Shown here: positions 24,641 to 34,396 of the stretch, piece after piece
Layout: every line of letters begins with the position of its first letter
How positions within the stretch are numbered: position 1 is the stretch's first letter
Origin: CSP1-5 sp964558395
Lineage (GTDB): Bacteria; Methylomirabilota; Methylomirabilia; Methylomirabilales; CSP1-5
DNA length: 49,464 nucleotides
Reading direction: 5' to 3'
Assembly: GCA_964558395.1 (NCBI GenBank)
Contig: CAZLDS010000019.1
Coordinates: 1-49,464, forward strand
Notes under the pieces: model-generated
The model's input: only the letters and a program-made list of their open reading frames with translations
What the model was told of the DNA's origin: nothing
Databases searched by the model: none
Made by a program: the position numbers and the translations under genes

Positions 24641-25146
24641 ATGCGCCGCCATCTACGCTTGGGGATCAAATTCCCTCATGGCGTAGCATTCGAGGAACCC
24701 GTCGAGCCATCCGTCGTGCGGCAATGGGTGTCAACCCCCGAAAAACGGGCCCACCCCCGGATCGTCGTCCAATTCGGCGCCGAATACACGCAGGCGGAGA
24801 CGAAGGGTCACGGAAGGTGCCTCAACTTGGAGGAATGTTCCTCGTGACCGAACGTCCGGTGTCGCCAGAGACAGATGTCACGGTCCGCTTTACGCTGCCG
24901 AGCCAGACCGATACCCTCTCGGTCCGTGCGCGCGTCGCTTGGGTGTCTGCGGCGGAGACCGAGTCGGGTGCCATCAGCGGGATGGAAGTGCGATTCCTCG
25001 AACTCACCCCATCACAGGCTATCGGCATCGGCACTTTTGTTGACTCCACCTCCGAGACGTCGCGTCCGGATTCCTCCTACTACCGTTCCAACTTATTGCA
25101 CCGAACACCCCCCGCGTCTCTGTGGTCCTCCGTGTCTTACCGTTGA
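24641..25146 (+). pseudogene. PilZ-domain gene broken by a small deletion
   Basis: The first frame encodes EKRAHPRIVVQFGAEYTQ, with the RxxxR motif, then GRCLNLEE and stops at 24845-24847. The second frame picks up exactly where a PilZ barrel should continue: GGMFLVTERPVSPETDV and then VRARVAWVS, GMEVRFLEL. The join is at AACTTGGAGGAATG (24824-24837), where the expected N-x-S-x-x-G motif appears shortened; restoring it needs about 7 missing bases, so this is less likely to be a simple sequencing slip than the 10.9-kb case. The start is uncertain (ATG 24641 or GTG 24716). A good sigma-54-type promoter lies upstream. It is one of only two plus-strand genes. Confidence 0.7.
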
Positions 25147-25254
25147 CATCAATCACGCTGGTTCTCGGCCTCGTCTGTCCCTCCGCCTTCCGTTGGGGTC
25201 GCCAGAAACTCACGGAATACATCGCCCGCAGAGACCAGGAAGCTCTTTTTTCCC

Positions 25255-25283
25255 TTTACTTGAGAAACACTTTTGTGTAGAAT
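25255..25283 (+). promoter_or_regulatory. Sigma-70-type promoter of FBP aldolase/phosphatase
   Basis: -35 TTTACT (25255-25260), 17-bp spacer, -10 TAGAAT (25278-25283). Start near 25290, giving a 100-nt leader that contains small hairpins such as CTTCC-CGGC-GGAAG. Confidence 0.6.
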
Positions 25284-25390
25284 GTAACCCTTCCCGGCGG
25301 AAGGCAAGAGCCCCCCTCGCAGGTTTTCATCGCCTTGGCGAATGACGTGGTTGAGATCGAAGCGTGTCTCTGGAAAGGAGGGATCTGATT

Positions 25391-26500
25391 ATGTCGAGCC
25401 AGAAGGTTACACTCAGCGTCATCAAGGCCGATGTGGGGAGCTACACTGGCCACAACCGGGTGCACCCGGCGCTCCTCCAGCAGGCAGGCGAGTCGCTTCA
25501 GGCGGCCAAGGAGAAGAAGACGATTATCGATTATCACGTGGGCCGATGCGGAGATGACATTGACCTCATCATCACCCACCGTCACGGCATCGACGCCGAA
25601 GTGGTCCATCGCTTGTCGTGGGATACTTTTATGGCCTGCACGGCCGTGGCCAAGCGACTTCATCTCTATGGGGCCGGCCAGGATCTCCTCTCAGATGCTT
25701 TTTCCGGGAATGTCAAGGGGATGGGTCCGGGGGTGGCAGAGATGGAGTTCGTGGAGCGGACCAGCGAGCCGATCGTGATCTTCATGGCGGACAAGTGTTC
25801 GCCCGGGGCCTGGAATTTTCCTCTCTACCGGATGTTCGCCGACCCCTTTACGTCCGCTGGGCTCGTCATTGATCCCAAGATGCATGAGGGATTTCAGTTC
25901 ACGGTCTTGGACGCCAAAAAGGACGCCTCGATCCAATTGAGCTGTCCCGATGAGACGTACGATCTCCTTGTCTTTCTGGGGGCCTCCAATCAATTCATGG
26001 TTACCGAGGTGCGACGCCGAACGGATGGAGAGATTGCGGCAGCCGCATCGACCCAAAAGCTCAGCCTGATCGCCGGCAAATACGTCGGGAAGGATGATCC
26101 GGTGATGGCGGTGCGGTGCCAGGCCGGGCTCCCGGCCGTCGGCGAGGTGCTCGAGGCCTTTACATTTCCACACCTTGTGGAAGGCTGGATGCGCGGATCC
26201 CACTGTGGACCGATGATGCCTTGTGCCTTCGAGCAGTCAAACCCGACGCGCTTCGATGGGCCGCCGCGCGTGGTGGCGGCGGGGTTCCAGCTGGCCGCCG
26301 GGCATCTGGTCGGGCCGGTGGACATGTTCGACGACCCCTCGTTCGATGAGACCCGTCGAAAAGCGAACGAAGTAGCGGACTACATGCGGCGCCACGGGCC
26401 GTTCCAACCACACCGCCTGCCCCTCGAAGAGATGGAGTACACGACCCTCCCGCAGGTGATGGGGCGACTGAAGGACCGATTCAAGGCGGGACCGCAATAG
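25391..26500 (+). CDS. fbp: Archaeal-type bifunctional fructose-1,6-bisphosphate aldolase/phosphatase
   Basis: 369 aa. Condenses DHAP with GAP to FBP and dephosphorylates it to F6P in one active site, so it works in the gluconeogenic direction. The ATG at 25391 follows GGAAAGGAGGGATC. Family residues are visible: IKAD14 and H21, the metal-binding D55-D56 in RCGDDIDL, AGQDLLSDAFSGN, FMADKCSPGAWN, and LIAGKYVGKDDPVM with the Schiff-base lysine; HLVEGWMRGSHCGPMMP and RFDGPPRVV are also typical. The family is found in archaea and deep-branching, often autotrophic or thermophilic, bacteria. It is on the opposite strand from nearly everything else and converges on dnaE (33 bp between stops). It could replace the altered GlpX nearby. 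Confidence 0.96.
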   Translation: MSSQKVTLSVIKADVGSYTGHNRVHPALLQQAGESLQAAKEKKTIIDYHVGRCGDDIDLIITHRHGIDAEVVHRLSWDTFMACTAVAKRLHLYGAGQDLLSDAFSGNVKGMGPGVAEMEFVERTSEPIVIFMADKCSPGAWNFPLYRMFADPFTSAGLVIDPKMHEGFQFTVLDAKKDASIQLSCPDETYDLLVFLGASNQFMVTEVRRRTDGEIAAAASTQKLSLIAGKYVGKDDPVMAVRCQAGLPAVGEVLEAFTFPHLVEGWMRGSHCGPMMPCAFEQSNPTRFDGPPRVVAAGFQLAAGHLVGPVDMFDDPSFDETRRKANEVADYMRRHGPFQPHRLPLEEMEYTTLPQVMGRLKDRFKAGPQ

Positions 26501-26533
26501 TGCAGGGGCTTGGCGGGGGGCGGAGTGGGATCG

Positions 26534-29500
26534 CTAGCCTGCAACTGCGACTGACCCGGAGCCTACGATTTTTTCCACCTGTGAGATGAATTCTGGCGAG
26601 GGCTGCACGTGAAGCCTTTCCCCGGCCTCGATCACCACGGCTGTCCCCGGCGCGAGGTATACCCGGAGACGCAGGGGGACTCTGCCTCTGAAGTTCGCGG
26701 CAGCCGTGTGAATCTGTCGCAGTACTTCCCCTGAGAGGGCCTCCGGCGGAACCGCAATCTCCATCCTACCTGCGCCTGCCGCCTTTCCTTGCAGATCGCT
26801 CAGAGGTTGGACATCCGTCAGAAGCAGTTTCGCCACCTCTTCGCCGATGTCAACCTGCCCTCTCACCAGAACTGGATTATCCTTGATCAGATGAAGCATC
26901 TTGCTCCGGTACAGGTCGGGGAATGCTATCAATTCCACGGAGCCCCGCAAGTCCTCGAGGGTGACAAAAGCCATCCGATCGCCGTTTTTCGTGGAGATTT
27001 CTTTCACACTGGCGATAATGCCACAGAGGTTGACCGTCTCCTTGTCTCGCAGGTTCGTCAGCTCGTCGCTCGCGGCGGTCGCATACAGCTTGCAGAGGGT
27101 CTCATATTCGCTCAAGGGATGCCCGGTGATGTAGAAACCGAGAATCTCCCGCTCAGCGGTGAGGCGTTGGGTGTGAGACCACTCTGGAATATCGTGCAGC
27201 TCAAGAGCCGTCGTCTGAGCAGCCATCCCCCCCCATATCTCCAAGAGGGAAACCTGTCCCTTGGCGCGGTCGCGCTGCACCGCCGACGCGGCCTCCATTG
27301 CCCGATCTACGTACGCCATGAGCTGGGACCGACGGAAGCCCAAGGAATCGAAGGCTCCGCACTTGATCAAGCTTTCGATGACGCGCTTATTCACCAGCCG
27401 AAGATCGACCCGTTCACAAAAGTCATGCAGGCTGGTAAACTTTCCTCCGGTGAGACGCGCGTTTAGGATCGACTGGATGGCCGTCTCTCCCAAATTCTTT
27501 ACGGCCACGAGTCCAAAGCGGAGCTTATCCTCCACGACCCGGAAGTCACGTCCCGATTCGTTCACGTCCGGCGGCAGAATCTCGATCGCCATCTGGCGGC
27601 ACTCTTCTATATGCCGTACCGTCTTGTCGGTATTCCCCATTTCCGACGTGAGGAGAGCCGCCATGAACTCCACCGGATAGTTGGCCTTCAAATAGGCGGT
27701 TTGATAGGCGAGGACCGCGTAGGCCGCGGCGTGCGACTTGTTGAAGCCATACCCGGCAAACTGTGCCATGAGGTCAAAGATCTTCTCGGCCTTCGCCTTT
27801 GGCACGCGCCGCGCGACCGCCCCCGCGATAAACTTTTCGCGCTGCCGCGCCATGAGATCGAGGTCCTTCTTTCCCATTGCCCGCCGCAGGATATCCGCCT
27901 CCCCCATGGTAAAGCCGGCCATCTCGCTCGCAATCTGCATGACCTGTTCCTGGTAGACCATGACTCCGTAGGTCTCCCGCAGATATTTCTCCATGAGGGG
28001 GTGGTCGTAGTCGATCTGCACCCGCCCATGGCGCCGGTTGATGAAGTCTGGGATCATTTCCATGGGGCCCGGCCGGTACAGCGCCACCAGCGCGATCACA
28101 TCCTCCAGGCGCTCCGGTCCGAGGCGTCTCAGAAGATCCCGCATCCCGGACGACTCCAACTGGAACACCCCTAAAGTCTTCGCTTCGGAGAGGAGCTGGA
28201 AGGTCTTCGGGTCATCGAAGGGGATTTGGTCTTCTCGAAGCTCGACGCCACGCGTCTCCTTGAGGAGCTTCAGGCTATTGGCGATCACGGTCAACGTCCG
28301 GAGACCAAGAAAGTCCATCTTGATGAGCCCGATTTTCTCGATGGCCCCCATGGCATACTGCGTCGTGATCTCTCCCTTGGCCCCTCGGTAGAGGGGGACA
28401 TGCTCGATGAGCGGTTCCCCCGAAATCACCACACCGGCAGCGTGTGTCGACGCATGGCGCGTCAGCCCCTCCAGCGATCGAGCAATCTGCCACAGCTCAC
28501 CAAGCTCAGGTACCGAATGCACGGCCTCTCTGAGGGGTGGGCTTTGCGTGACGGCCTCGTCCAAACTGATGTTAAGGATATTGGGGATCATCTTTGCGAC
28601 TCTGTCCACCTCGCCGTAGGGCATCCCCAAGGCACGACCCACATCGCGGATCACCGCTTTGGCCCCCATGGTCCCAAAGGTGATGATCTGGGCTACGTTT
28701 TCTTTCCCATATTTTTGGGCGACATACTCGATGACCTCGTCCCGCCGATCGTCGGCGAAATCGATATCCATGTCGGGAGGCGAGATGCGCTCAGGATTCA
28801 GGAATCGTTCGAAGAGAAGACCGTAACGTAACGGTTCGATATTGGTGATCCCGAGGGCATAGGCTACTAGGCTCCCGGCAGCCGAACCCCGGCCTGGTCC
28901 AACCGAAATCCCCCGCTCTTTGGCAAAGCGGATGAAGTCCCAGACGATCAAGAAGTAACCGGCGAAGCCGATCTTCTCGATCACGTGGAGTTCCCGGGCA
29001 AGACGGCCCCGAGCCTCTTCTGTGATTTCCCCGTATCGTTCCTGGAGACCACGCCAACTGATCTCCGCCAGATAGCTTTCTAAGGTGTGTCCCGAGGGGA
29101 CGTTGTAGCGCGGCAGGTGAATCTTGTCGAATTCGAGCTGGAGGTTGCATCGCTCCGCGATCGCCAACGTATTCATGAACGCCTCGGGAATTTCCGGGAA
29201 GAGAGCTTGCATCTCCTGCGGGCTCTTGAAGTAAAACTGATCCGCAGCGAAGCGCAGCCGGTCCCCCTCGGCCACCGTCGCGCCGGTCTGAATGCAGAGC
29301 AAGGTGTCATGGGCTTTGTGATCTCCGGCATTCAGATAGTGGACATCGTTTGTGGCGACGGTGGAGAGCCCCAGATTCTTCGCCAGTTGGAGGAGGCCTC
29401 GATTGACCTCTCGCTGGGATTCCATGCCATGAAATTGCAGTTCTACAAAGTAATTCTCGGGGCCAAACAGGTCCCGGTACCAGGCAGCGCCCTCCAAGGC

Positions 29501-29974
29501 CTTTCCGTGCTCTTCCTGGGCAAGCAGCTGGCACACTTCGCTATTCAGACAGCCGGAAAGGGCCAAGAGGCCCTCGTGGTGTTGGGATAAGAGTTCCTTG
29601 TCAATCCGGGGTTTGTAATAAAACCCTTCCAGATAGCCGGCCGTTACCAACTTGATCAAATTCTTGTAGCCAAGCCGATCTTTCACCAAGAGGGTCAGGT
29701 GATTTGCGCCCTCATAGTGTCCATCCTGTGGATAACGCTCTAAACGGGATCCGGGAGCCACATAGACTTCACACCCCATGATCGGCTTGATCCCTTCCTT
29801 CTGGGCGAGGCGATAAAAATCGACAGCCCCGAAGAGATTGCCGTGATCGGTGACAGCCAGGGCGGGCATCTTGAATTCCTTCGCCTTCCGTACCAACTTG
29901 TCGAGATGACACGCCCCGTCTAGGAGACTATACTGACTGTGGACATGCAGATGGACGAACCCCGCACGCGGCAT
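26534..29974 (-). CDS. dnaE: DNA polymerase III alpha subunit (replicative polymerase)
   Basis: 1146 aa, full DnaE1 length. The N-terminal PHP domain (about 1-205) has HLHVHSQYSLLDG and TDHGNLFG. The catalytic palm contains GPGRGSAAGSLVAY and PDMDIDFADDRR with the catalytic aspartates; the fingers region reads MVYQEQVMQIASEMAGF. The C-terminal part carries the helix-hairpin-helix and OB-fold (VNLCGIIASVKEI...NGDRMAFVTLED). The ATG at 29974 follows GGAGGATTCCTC. guaA is upstream with a 51-bp gap. Confidence 0.98.
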   Translation of the reverse strand: MPRAGFVHLHVHSQYSLLDGACHLDKLVRKAKEFKMPALAVTDHGNLFGAVDFYRLAQKEGIKPIMGCEVYVAPGSRLERYPQDGHYEGANHLTLLVKDRLGYKNLIKLVTAGYLEGFYYKPRIDKELLSQHHEGLLALSGCLNSEVCQLLAQEEHGKALEGAAWYRDLFGPENYFVELQFHGMESQREVNRGLLQLAKNLGLSTVATNDVHYLNAGDHKAHDTLLCIQTGATVAEGDRLRFAADQFYFKSPQEMQALFPEIPEAFMNTLAIAERCNLQLEFDKIHLPRYNVPSGHTLESYLAEISWRGLQERYGEITEEARGRLARELHVIEKIGFAGYFLIVWDFIRFAKERGISVGPGRGSAAGSLVAYALGITNIEPLRYGLLFERFLNPERISPPDMDIDFADDRRDEVIEYVAQKYGKENVAQIITFGTMGAKAVIRDVGRALGMPYGEVDRVAKMIPNILNISLDEAVTQSPPLREAVHSVPELGELWQIARSLEGLTRHASTHAAGVVISGEPLIEHVPLYRGAKGEITTQYAMGAIEKIGLIKMDFLGLRTLTVIANSLKLLKETRGVELREDQIPFDDPKTFQLLSEAKTLGVFQLESSGMRDLLRRLGPERLEDVIALVALYRPGPMEMIPDFINRRHGRVQIDYDHPLMEKYLRETYGVMVYQEQVMQIASEMAGFTMGEADILRRAMGKKDLDLMARQREKFIAGAVARRVPKAKAEKIFDLMAQFAGYGFNKSHAAAYAVLAYQTAYLKANYPVEFMAALLTSEMGNTDKTVRHIEECRQMAIEILPPDVNESGRDFRVVEDKLRFGLVAVKNLGETAIQSILNARLTGGKFTSLHDFCERVDLRLVNKRVIESLIKCGAFDSLGFRRSQLMAYVDRAMEAASAVQRDRAKGQVSLLEIWGGMAAQTTALELHDIPEWSHTQRLTAEREILGFYITGHPLSEYETLCKLYATAASDELTNLRDKETVNLCGIIASVKEISTKNGDRMAFVTLEDLRGSVELIAFPDLYRSKMLHLIKDNPVLVRGQVDIGEEVAKLLLTDVQPLSDLQGKAAGAGRMEIAVPPEALSGEVLRQIHTAAANFRGRVPLRLRVYLAPGTAVVIEAGERLHVQPSPEFISQVEKIVGSGSVAVAG

Positions 29975-30025
29975 GAGGAATCCTCCGTGATGAAGACATT
30001 CGAGATTCGATAAGAACGGGTACGG

Positions 30026-31561
30026 CTACTCCCATTCGATGGTGCTCGGGGGCTTCGAGGAGATATCATACACCACCCGATTGACCCCTTTCACGCTATT
30101 GATGATGCGATTCGCGATGAGACCGAGAACCTCGTACGGGAGCCTGGCCCAGTCGGCAGTCATGGCGTCCTCAGACGTAACCGCCCGGACGCTTACGACG
30201 TTCTCATACGTTCGGGTATCCCCCATGACCCCGACACTCTTGACCGGGAGAAGGACGGCAAAGCTCTGCCACAGGCCTTGATACAGTCCGGCACGCTTGA
30301 CCTCCTCTTCGACTATGGCGTCCGCTGCCCGAAGGATATTCAACCGTTCTTTCGTCACCTCGCCCAGAACACGGACCGCGAGGCCCGGACCCGGAAATGG
30401 GTGCCGCCAGAGGATGGTCTCTGGAAGACCCAGGTCTCTCCCAACCTCTCGGACCTCATCCTTGAACAGATCCCGGAGCGGCTCGATGAGACGAAACTCC
30501 ATAGTACTCGGCAGGCCACCGACATTATGATGCGTCTTGATCGTCGTGGAAGGCCCCTGAACGCGCTGGCTCTCGATGACATCGGGGTACAACGTCCCCT
30601 GCGCGAGGAACTCGATCCGGCCCAGTTTCCTCGCCTCATCCTCGAAGACCGCGATAAACTCGGCCCCAATGATCTTCCGCTTCTCCTCGGGATCCGTAAC
30701 CCCCTTCAGGGCGCGAATGAAGCGATCCGAGGCGTCTACGGCGACGAGGGGAAGTTTAAGCAATGCACCGAACGTGAGGAGAACGGACTCCACTTCCCCC
30801 CTGCGGAGGAAGCTGTTATCCACAAAGACACAAACGAGACGATCCCCGATAGCTCTGTGGACCAACAGCGCGGTGACGGACGAATCGACCCCTCCGCTCA
30901 ACGCGCACAGGACCCGCTCTTCCCCTACCGTCTCCCGGATCCCCTCGACCGATTTCTCAATGAAGGACCGCATGGTCCACGTGGGCGAACACCCAGTGAT
31001 CCTGAAGAGAAAGTTTTCGAGGATCTCCCGCCCCTTTGGCGTATGAATCACCTCGGGATGAAACTGGACGGCATACAGGAGGCGCTGTCTGTGCCGCATA
31101 GCGGCATGGGGGGCGTTCTCTGTATGGGCGATGGCAGCCCATTCGGGGGGAAGAGCAAGGACCTTGTCCCCGTGGCTCATCCAGGCCATTGTCTCCGCCC
31201 CGAGTCCCGCGAGGAGATCCGAGGAGTCGTCAATATGGAGGTCCGCCTTGCCGTACTCCCTCTCCTGGGCCGCAGCCACCTTTCCACCCAACAGATGCGT
31301 CAACACCTGCATCCCATAGCATATCCCCAGGACAGGGCGGTTCAGGGCCAGGATCTCGCGATCGAGGAGGGGGGCATCTCGATCGTAGACACTGGCAGGC
31401 CCCCCGGACAGGATGATCCCCTTCGGATTGAATTGCCGAATGATCTGCACCGGCGTGTGGCAAGGCAGGATCTCGCAGTAGACGCGGCACTCCCGGACGC
31501 GCCGGGCAATGAGCTGGGTCGTCTGCGAGCCAAAGTCGAGAATAAGAATCTTGTCCGTCAT
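30026..31561 (-). CDS. guaA: GMP synthase (glutamine-hydrolysing)
   Basis: 511 aa from the ATG at 31561 (MTDKILILDFGSQTTQLIARR), the conserved opening of the family; an upstream start adding 23 residues is unlikely. The class I glutaminase domain holds GICYGMQ with the nucleophilic cysteine and FHPEVIHT. The ATP pyrophosphatase domain has the P-loop ALSGGVDSS, and the C-terminal dimerisation domain has RHPFPGPGLAVRVLGE, ending SSKPPSTIEWE. It converts XMP to GMP, the step after GuaB, which lies 249 bp upstream but behind a terminator, so the two genes may be separately controlled. Confidence 0.98.
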   Translation of the reverse strand: MTDKILILDFGSQTTQLIARRVRECRVYCEILPCHTPVQIIRQFNPKGIILSGGPASVYDRDAPLLDREILALNRPVLGICYGMQVLTHLLGGKVAAAQEREYGKADLHIDDSSDLLAGLGAETMAWMSHGDKVLALPPEWAAIAHTENAPHAAMRHRQRLLYAVQFHPEVIHTPKGREILENFLFRITGCSPTWTMRSFIEKSVEGIRETVGEERVLCALSGGVDSSVTALLVHRAIGDRLVCVFVDNSFLRRGEVESVLLTFGALLKLPLVAVDASDRFIRALKGVTDPEEKRKIIGAEFIAVFEDEARKLGRIEFLAQGTLYPDVIESQRVQGPSTTIKTHHNVGGLPSTMEFRLIEPLRDLFKDEVREVGRDLGLPETILWRHPFPGPGLAVRVLGEVTKERLNILRAADAIVEEEVKRAGLYQGLWQSFAVLLPVKSVGVMGDTRTYENVVSVRAVTSEDAMTADWARLPYEVLGLIANRIINSVKGVNRVVYDISSKPPSTIEWE

Positions 31562-31688
31562 ACGATCGCGGCTCAAGGGTTGAGGGATACAGAGTCGAGT
31601 GCCGCTGTATCCGAAGACAGTATCGGACAAAGACGCTTGCTACGCTCTGGCAAACCGGAACCTCGATGCTCTCGGTCGTCTGAAAAAC

Positions 31689-31720
31689 AAAAAAGGCGGG
31701 CACACCTTCTTTTGCCCCCC
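31689..31720 (-). terminator. Rho-independent terminator after guaB
   Basis: On the minus strand a GC-rich 8-bp stem with one mismatch (arms 31720-31713 and 31702-31695, TGCCCGCC on the 3' side) is followed immediately by TTTTTT (31694-31689) and more T-rich DNA. It lies about 90 bp after the guaB stop and ahead of guaA. Confidence 0.75.
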
Positions 31721-31810
31721 CTTCATCCCCCCGCAATATTGGTCGGGACATTGTCGACCCAGGACCACCAATTTACATATCCTTCCGGGCGTACTTGTTT
31801 TCTCTGCGTC

Positions 31811-33280
31811 TCAGCTCTCCATTCTATAGTTGGGCGCTTCTTTGGTGATGATCACGTCGTGGACGTGCGACTCCCGGAGCCCGGCGTAGGTTATCCTGAT
31901 GAACCGACTATTCTGCCGAAGCTCCGCCACACTGCGGCAGCCACAGTATCCCATTCCGGCCTTGAGTCCCCCCACCATTTGGAAGACATTCGCGGCAAGC
32001 GTTCCGCGGTAGGGAACGCGTCCCTCGATCCCCTCGGGGACCAGCTTTCCCTCCTCGGTTTCCTCCTCTTGAAAGTACCGGTCACGTCCTCCGCGTTGCA
32101 TGGCCCCCAGCGACCCCATCCCACGGTATACCTTATAACTCCGGCCCTGATAGATGACGGTTTCTCCCGGGCTCTCTTCCGTCCCGGCAAAGAGCCCACC
32201 AATCATTACGGAATGCGCGCCTGCGGCAATGGCCTTCGTGATGTCTCCCGAGTACTTCACACCGCCGTCCGAGATAATGGGAATCCCGTACCGATTCGTG
32301 ACAGCAGCGCAGCTCCCGATGCCAGTGATCTGAGGAACCCCCGCTCCTGCCACGACGCGGGTTGTACAAATCGATCCCGGACCGATCCCGACTTTGATCC
32401 CGTCCACCCCGGCCTGGATCAGATCCTCTGCCCCTTCGGCGGTGGCCACGTTGCCGGCAATCACCTCGCCCTGCGGGTGAGTTCGCTTGATCCAACGGAC
32501 CGTCTCGATAACTGCCTGCGAGTGTCCGTGGGCCGTGTCCACCACAACCACATCGACGCCCGCCCTCAGAAGCAGGGGGACCCGTGTCTCGGCGTCTTCC
32601 TCGACCCCGACAGCCGCCCCAACCCGGAGGCGCCCCAGGGAGTCCTTACAGGCGTCGGGGTACTTCCGACGCTTTTCGATATCCTTGATGGTGATGAGTC
32701 CCGTGAGCCTGAACTGTTCATCTACCACCGGAAGCTTTTCAATCCGATGCTGATGAAGAATCTCTTTTGCTTCCTCCAACGATGTCCCGACAGGCGCGGT
32801 GACTAGACGGTCCCGCGTCATCACCGCCGAGATGGGAAGGTCGAGTTTGGTCTCAAACCTGAGATCCCGGTTGGTCAAGATTCCCTGGAGCCTCCCCTCC
32901 TCGTCAGTCACTGGCACCCCAGAGATTCGGTATCGCTCCATGATTGCGAGCGCGTCGTGGATCTTCTGGGTGGGGCGGACGGTGATCGGGTCCACGATCA
33001 TCCCGCTCTCGGATTTCTTGACCTTATCTACCTCTGCCGCCTGTTTTTCCGCGGCGAATGCCCGATGAATAATGCCGATTCCCCCTTCCCGGGCGAGTGC
33101 GATGGCCAATCGCGCCTCGGTCACCGTGTCCATGGCTGCCGAGACCAAGGGGATGTTGATCCGAATCCGCTTGGTGAGCTCGGTAGACACGTCAACCTCA
33201 CGGGGCTGAACCGCGGATTTGGCCGGAACGAGCAGGACGTCGTCAAAGGTGAACCCTTCTTCCAATGGCCCGGTTTGCAT
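31811..33280 (-). CDS. guaB: IMP dehydrogenase
   Basis: 489 aa. NAD-dependent oxidation of IMP to XMP, the committed step of guanine-nucleotide synthesis. TIM-barrel core with GFTFDDVLLVPAKS at the start, a CBS pair at about 95-205 (SAVMTRDRLVTAP), the catalytic-cysteine loop GIGPGSICTTRVVAG, ISDGGVKYSGDITKA, and the flap GSLGAMQRGGRDRY. Full length. It has its own promoter (33324-33352) and a downstream terminator, so it is probably monocistronic. Confidence 0.98.
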   Translation of the reverse strand: MQTGPLEEGFTFDDVLLVPAKSAVQPREVDVSTELTKRIRINIPLVSAAMDTVTEARLAIALAREGGIGIIHRAFAAEKQAAEVDKVKKSESGMIVDPITVRPTQKIHDALAIMERYRISGVPVTDEEGRLQGILTNRDLRFETKLDLPISAVMTRDRLVTAPVGTSLEEAKEILHQHRIEKLPVVDEQFRLTGLITIKDIEKRRKYPDACKDSLGRLRVGAAVGVEEDAETRVPLLLRAGVDVVVVDTAHGHSQAVIETVRWIKRTHPQGEVIAGNVATAEGAEDLIQAGVDGIKVGIGPGSICTTRVVAGAGVPQITGIGSCAAVTNRYGIPIISDGGVKYSGDITKAIAAGAHSVMIGGLFAGTEESPGETVIYQGRSYKVYRGMGSLGAMQRGGRDRYFQEEETEEGKLVPEGIEGRVPYRGTLAANVFQMVGGLKAGMGYCGCRSVAELRQNSRFIRITYAGLRESHVHDVIITKEAPNYRMES

Positions 33281-33323
33281 TGCGCCACCCCTCTACCTTA
33301 CAAGAGATTGATGCTGTACCACT

Positions 33324-33352
33324 AATCTACCCCAATATGTAGCACCCGTCAA
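33324..33352 (-). promoter_or_regulatory. Sigma-70-type promoter of guaB
   Basis: Minus strand: -35 TTGACG (33352-33347), 17-bp spacer, -10 TAGATT (33329-33324). Start near 33317, about 37 nt before the ATG. Confidence 0.62.
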
Positions 33353-33385
33353 GGTCGTCGAGGTGCGCGCCCACAGCCCAAGCGC

Positions 33386-34372
33386 TCAGATCCCCATTGC
33401 CTTCTTGGCGGCACCCAACGTCTCCCCGGCCACGGTCCTGGCGCGCTCTGTTCCCGCCGCGAGAATCTCCTCCACGCGTCCGACCTGCCTGGCAAGCTCT
33501 ACCCGTCGATGATAGATGGGAGATAGAATCGGAACCATGTGCTTCAGGAGCACGTCCTTGCAGTCGAGACAACCAATCGCTGCCGTCCGACACCCGGGGA
33601 CCACGTAACCGTCCCGCTCGTCTTTCGGCGTGAAGATTTTATGCAGGTCGTAGACCGGGCAGACATCAGGGTTGCCAGGATCGGTTCGACGGATCCGTGC
33701 GGGATCCGTGACCATGGGCTTCACCTTTTGCTCCGCCGTCTCGGGCGAATCCGACAAGTAGATGCAGTTGTTGTAGCTCTTGGACATCTTGCGCCCGTCG
33801 GTCCCCGGGATCTTTGGAAACTCGGTCAACATCGATTCCGGGATGGTGAAGACCGGCGTGTAAAGGTGGTTGAAACGACGGGCAATCTCGCGGGTGAGTT
33901 CGATATGGGGAAGCTGATCAACCCCCACCGGGACAAAGTTGGCCTGATAGATCAGGATATCTGCCGCCTGCAGTACCGGGTAGCCCAGGAACCCGAAGGT
34001 GCTGAGGTCCTTGTTGGTCACCTCCTGAAGCTGCTCTTTGTACGTGGGGTTTCGCTCTAACCATGAGAGTGGGGTGATCATAGAGAGGAGAAGGTGGAGC
34101 TCGGCGTGTTCCGGGAGACGAGACTGAACGAAGAGGACCACTTTTTCGGGGTCGATCCCCGCACTCAACCAGTCAACGACGATCTCCCGCGTGAGCTCCC
34201 TGATTTGGCTGGGGTCCGCATAATCGGACGTGAGGGCGTGCCAGTCGGCCACGAAAAAGTAGCATTGGTATTCGTCCTGGAGCCGCTTCCAGTTCTTGAG
34301 GGCCCCGAACAGGTGGCCCAGATGCAACTGGCCTGTCGGCCGCATACCGCTGAGAACCCGTTCCCCTCGCAT
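33386..34372 (-). CDS. trpS: Tryptophanyl-tRNA synthetase
   Basis: 328 aa class I synthetase. The HIGH-equivalent is in RPTGQLHLGHLFGALKNW and the KMSKS loop is KMSKSYNNCIYLSD. Also visible: the substrate-binding YPVLQAADILIYQA and VGVDQLPHIELTREIARRFN. Normal length for bacterial TrpRS. It is the last gene of the dinB-recD2 run, 24 bp after a tiny membrane ORF. Confidence 0.97.
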   Translation of the reverse strand: MRGERVLSGMRPTGQLHLGHLFGALKNWKRLQDEYQCYFFVADWHALTSDYADPSQIRELTREIVVDWLSAGIDPEKVVLFVQSRLPEHAELHLLLSMITPLSWLERNPTYKEQLQEVTNKDLSTFGFLGYPVLQAADILIYQANFVPVGVDQLPHIELTREIARRFNHLYTPVFTIPESMLTEFPKIPGTDGRKMSKSYNNCIYLSDSPETAEQKVKPMVTDPARIRRTDPGNPDVCPVYDLHKIFTPKDERDGYVVPGCRTAAIGCLDCKDVLLKHMVPILSPIYHRRVELARQVGRVEEILAAGTERARTVAGETLGAAKKAMGI

Positions 34373-34396
34373 CCGTCTCCCCTGAAGCCAGCGACG

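Noticed and set aside
30278..32806. 842-codon open frame on the plus strand across guaA and guaB
   Set aside because: It is antisense to two clearly conserved genes, crosses their spacer, and its protein resembles no family; long antisense frames are expected in GC-rich DNA.
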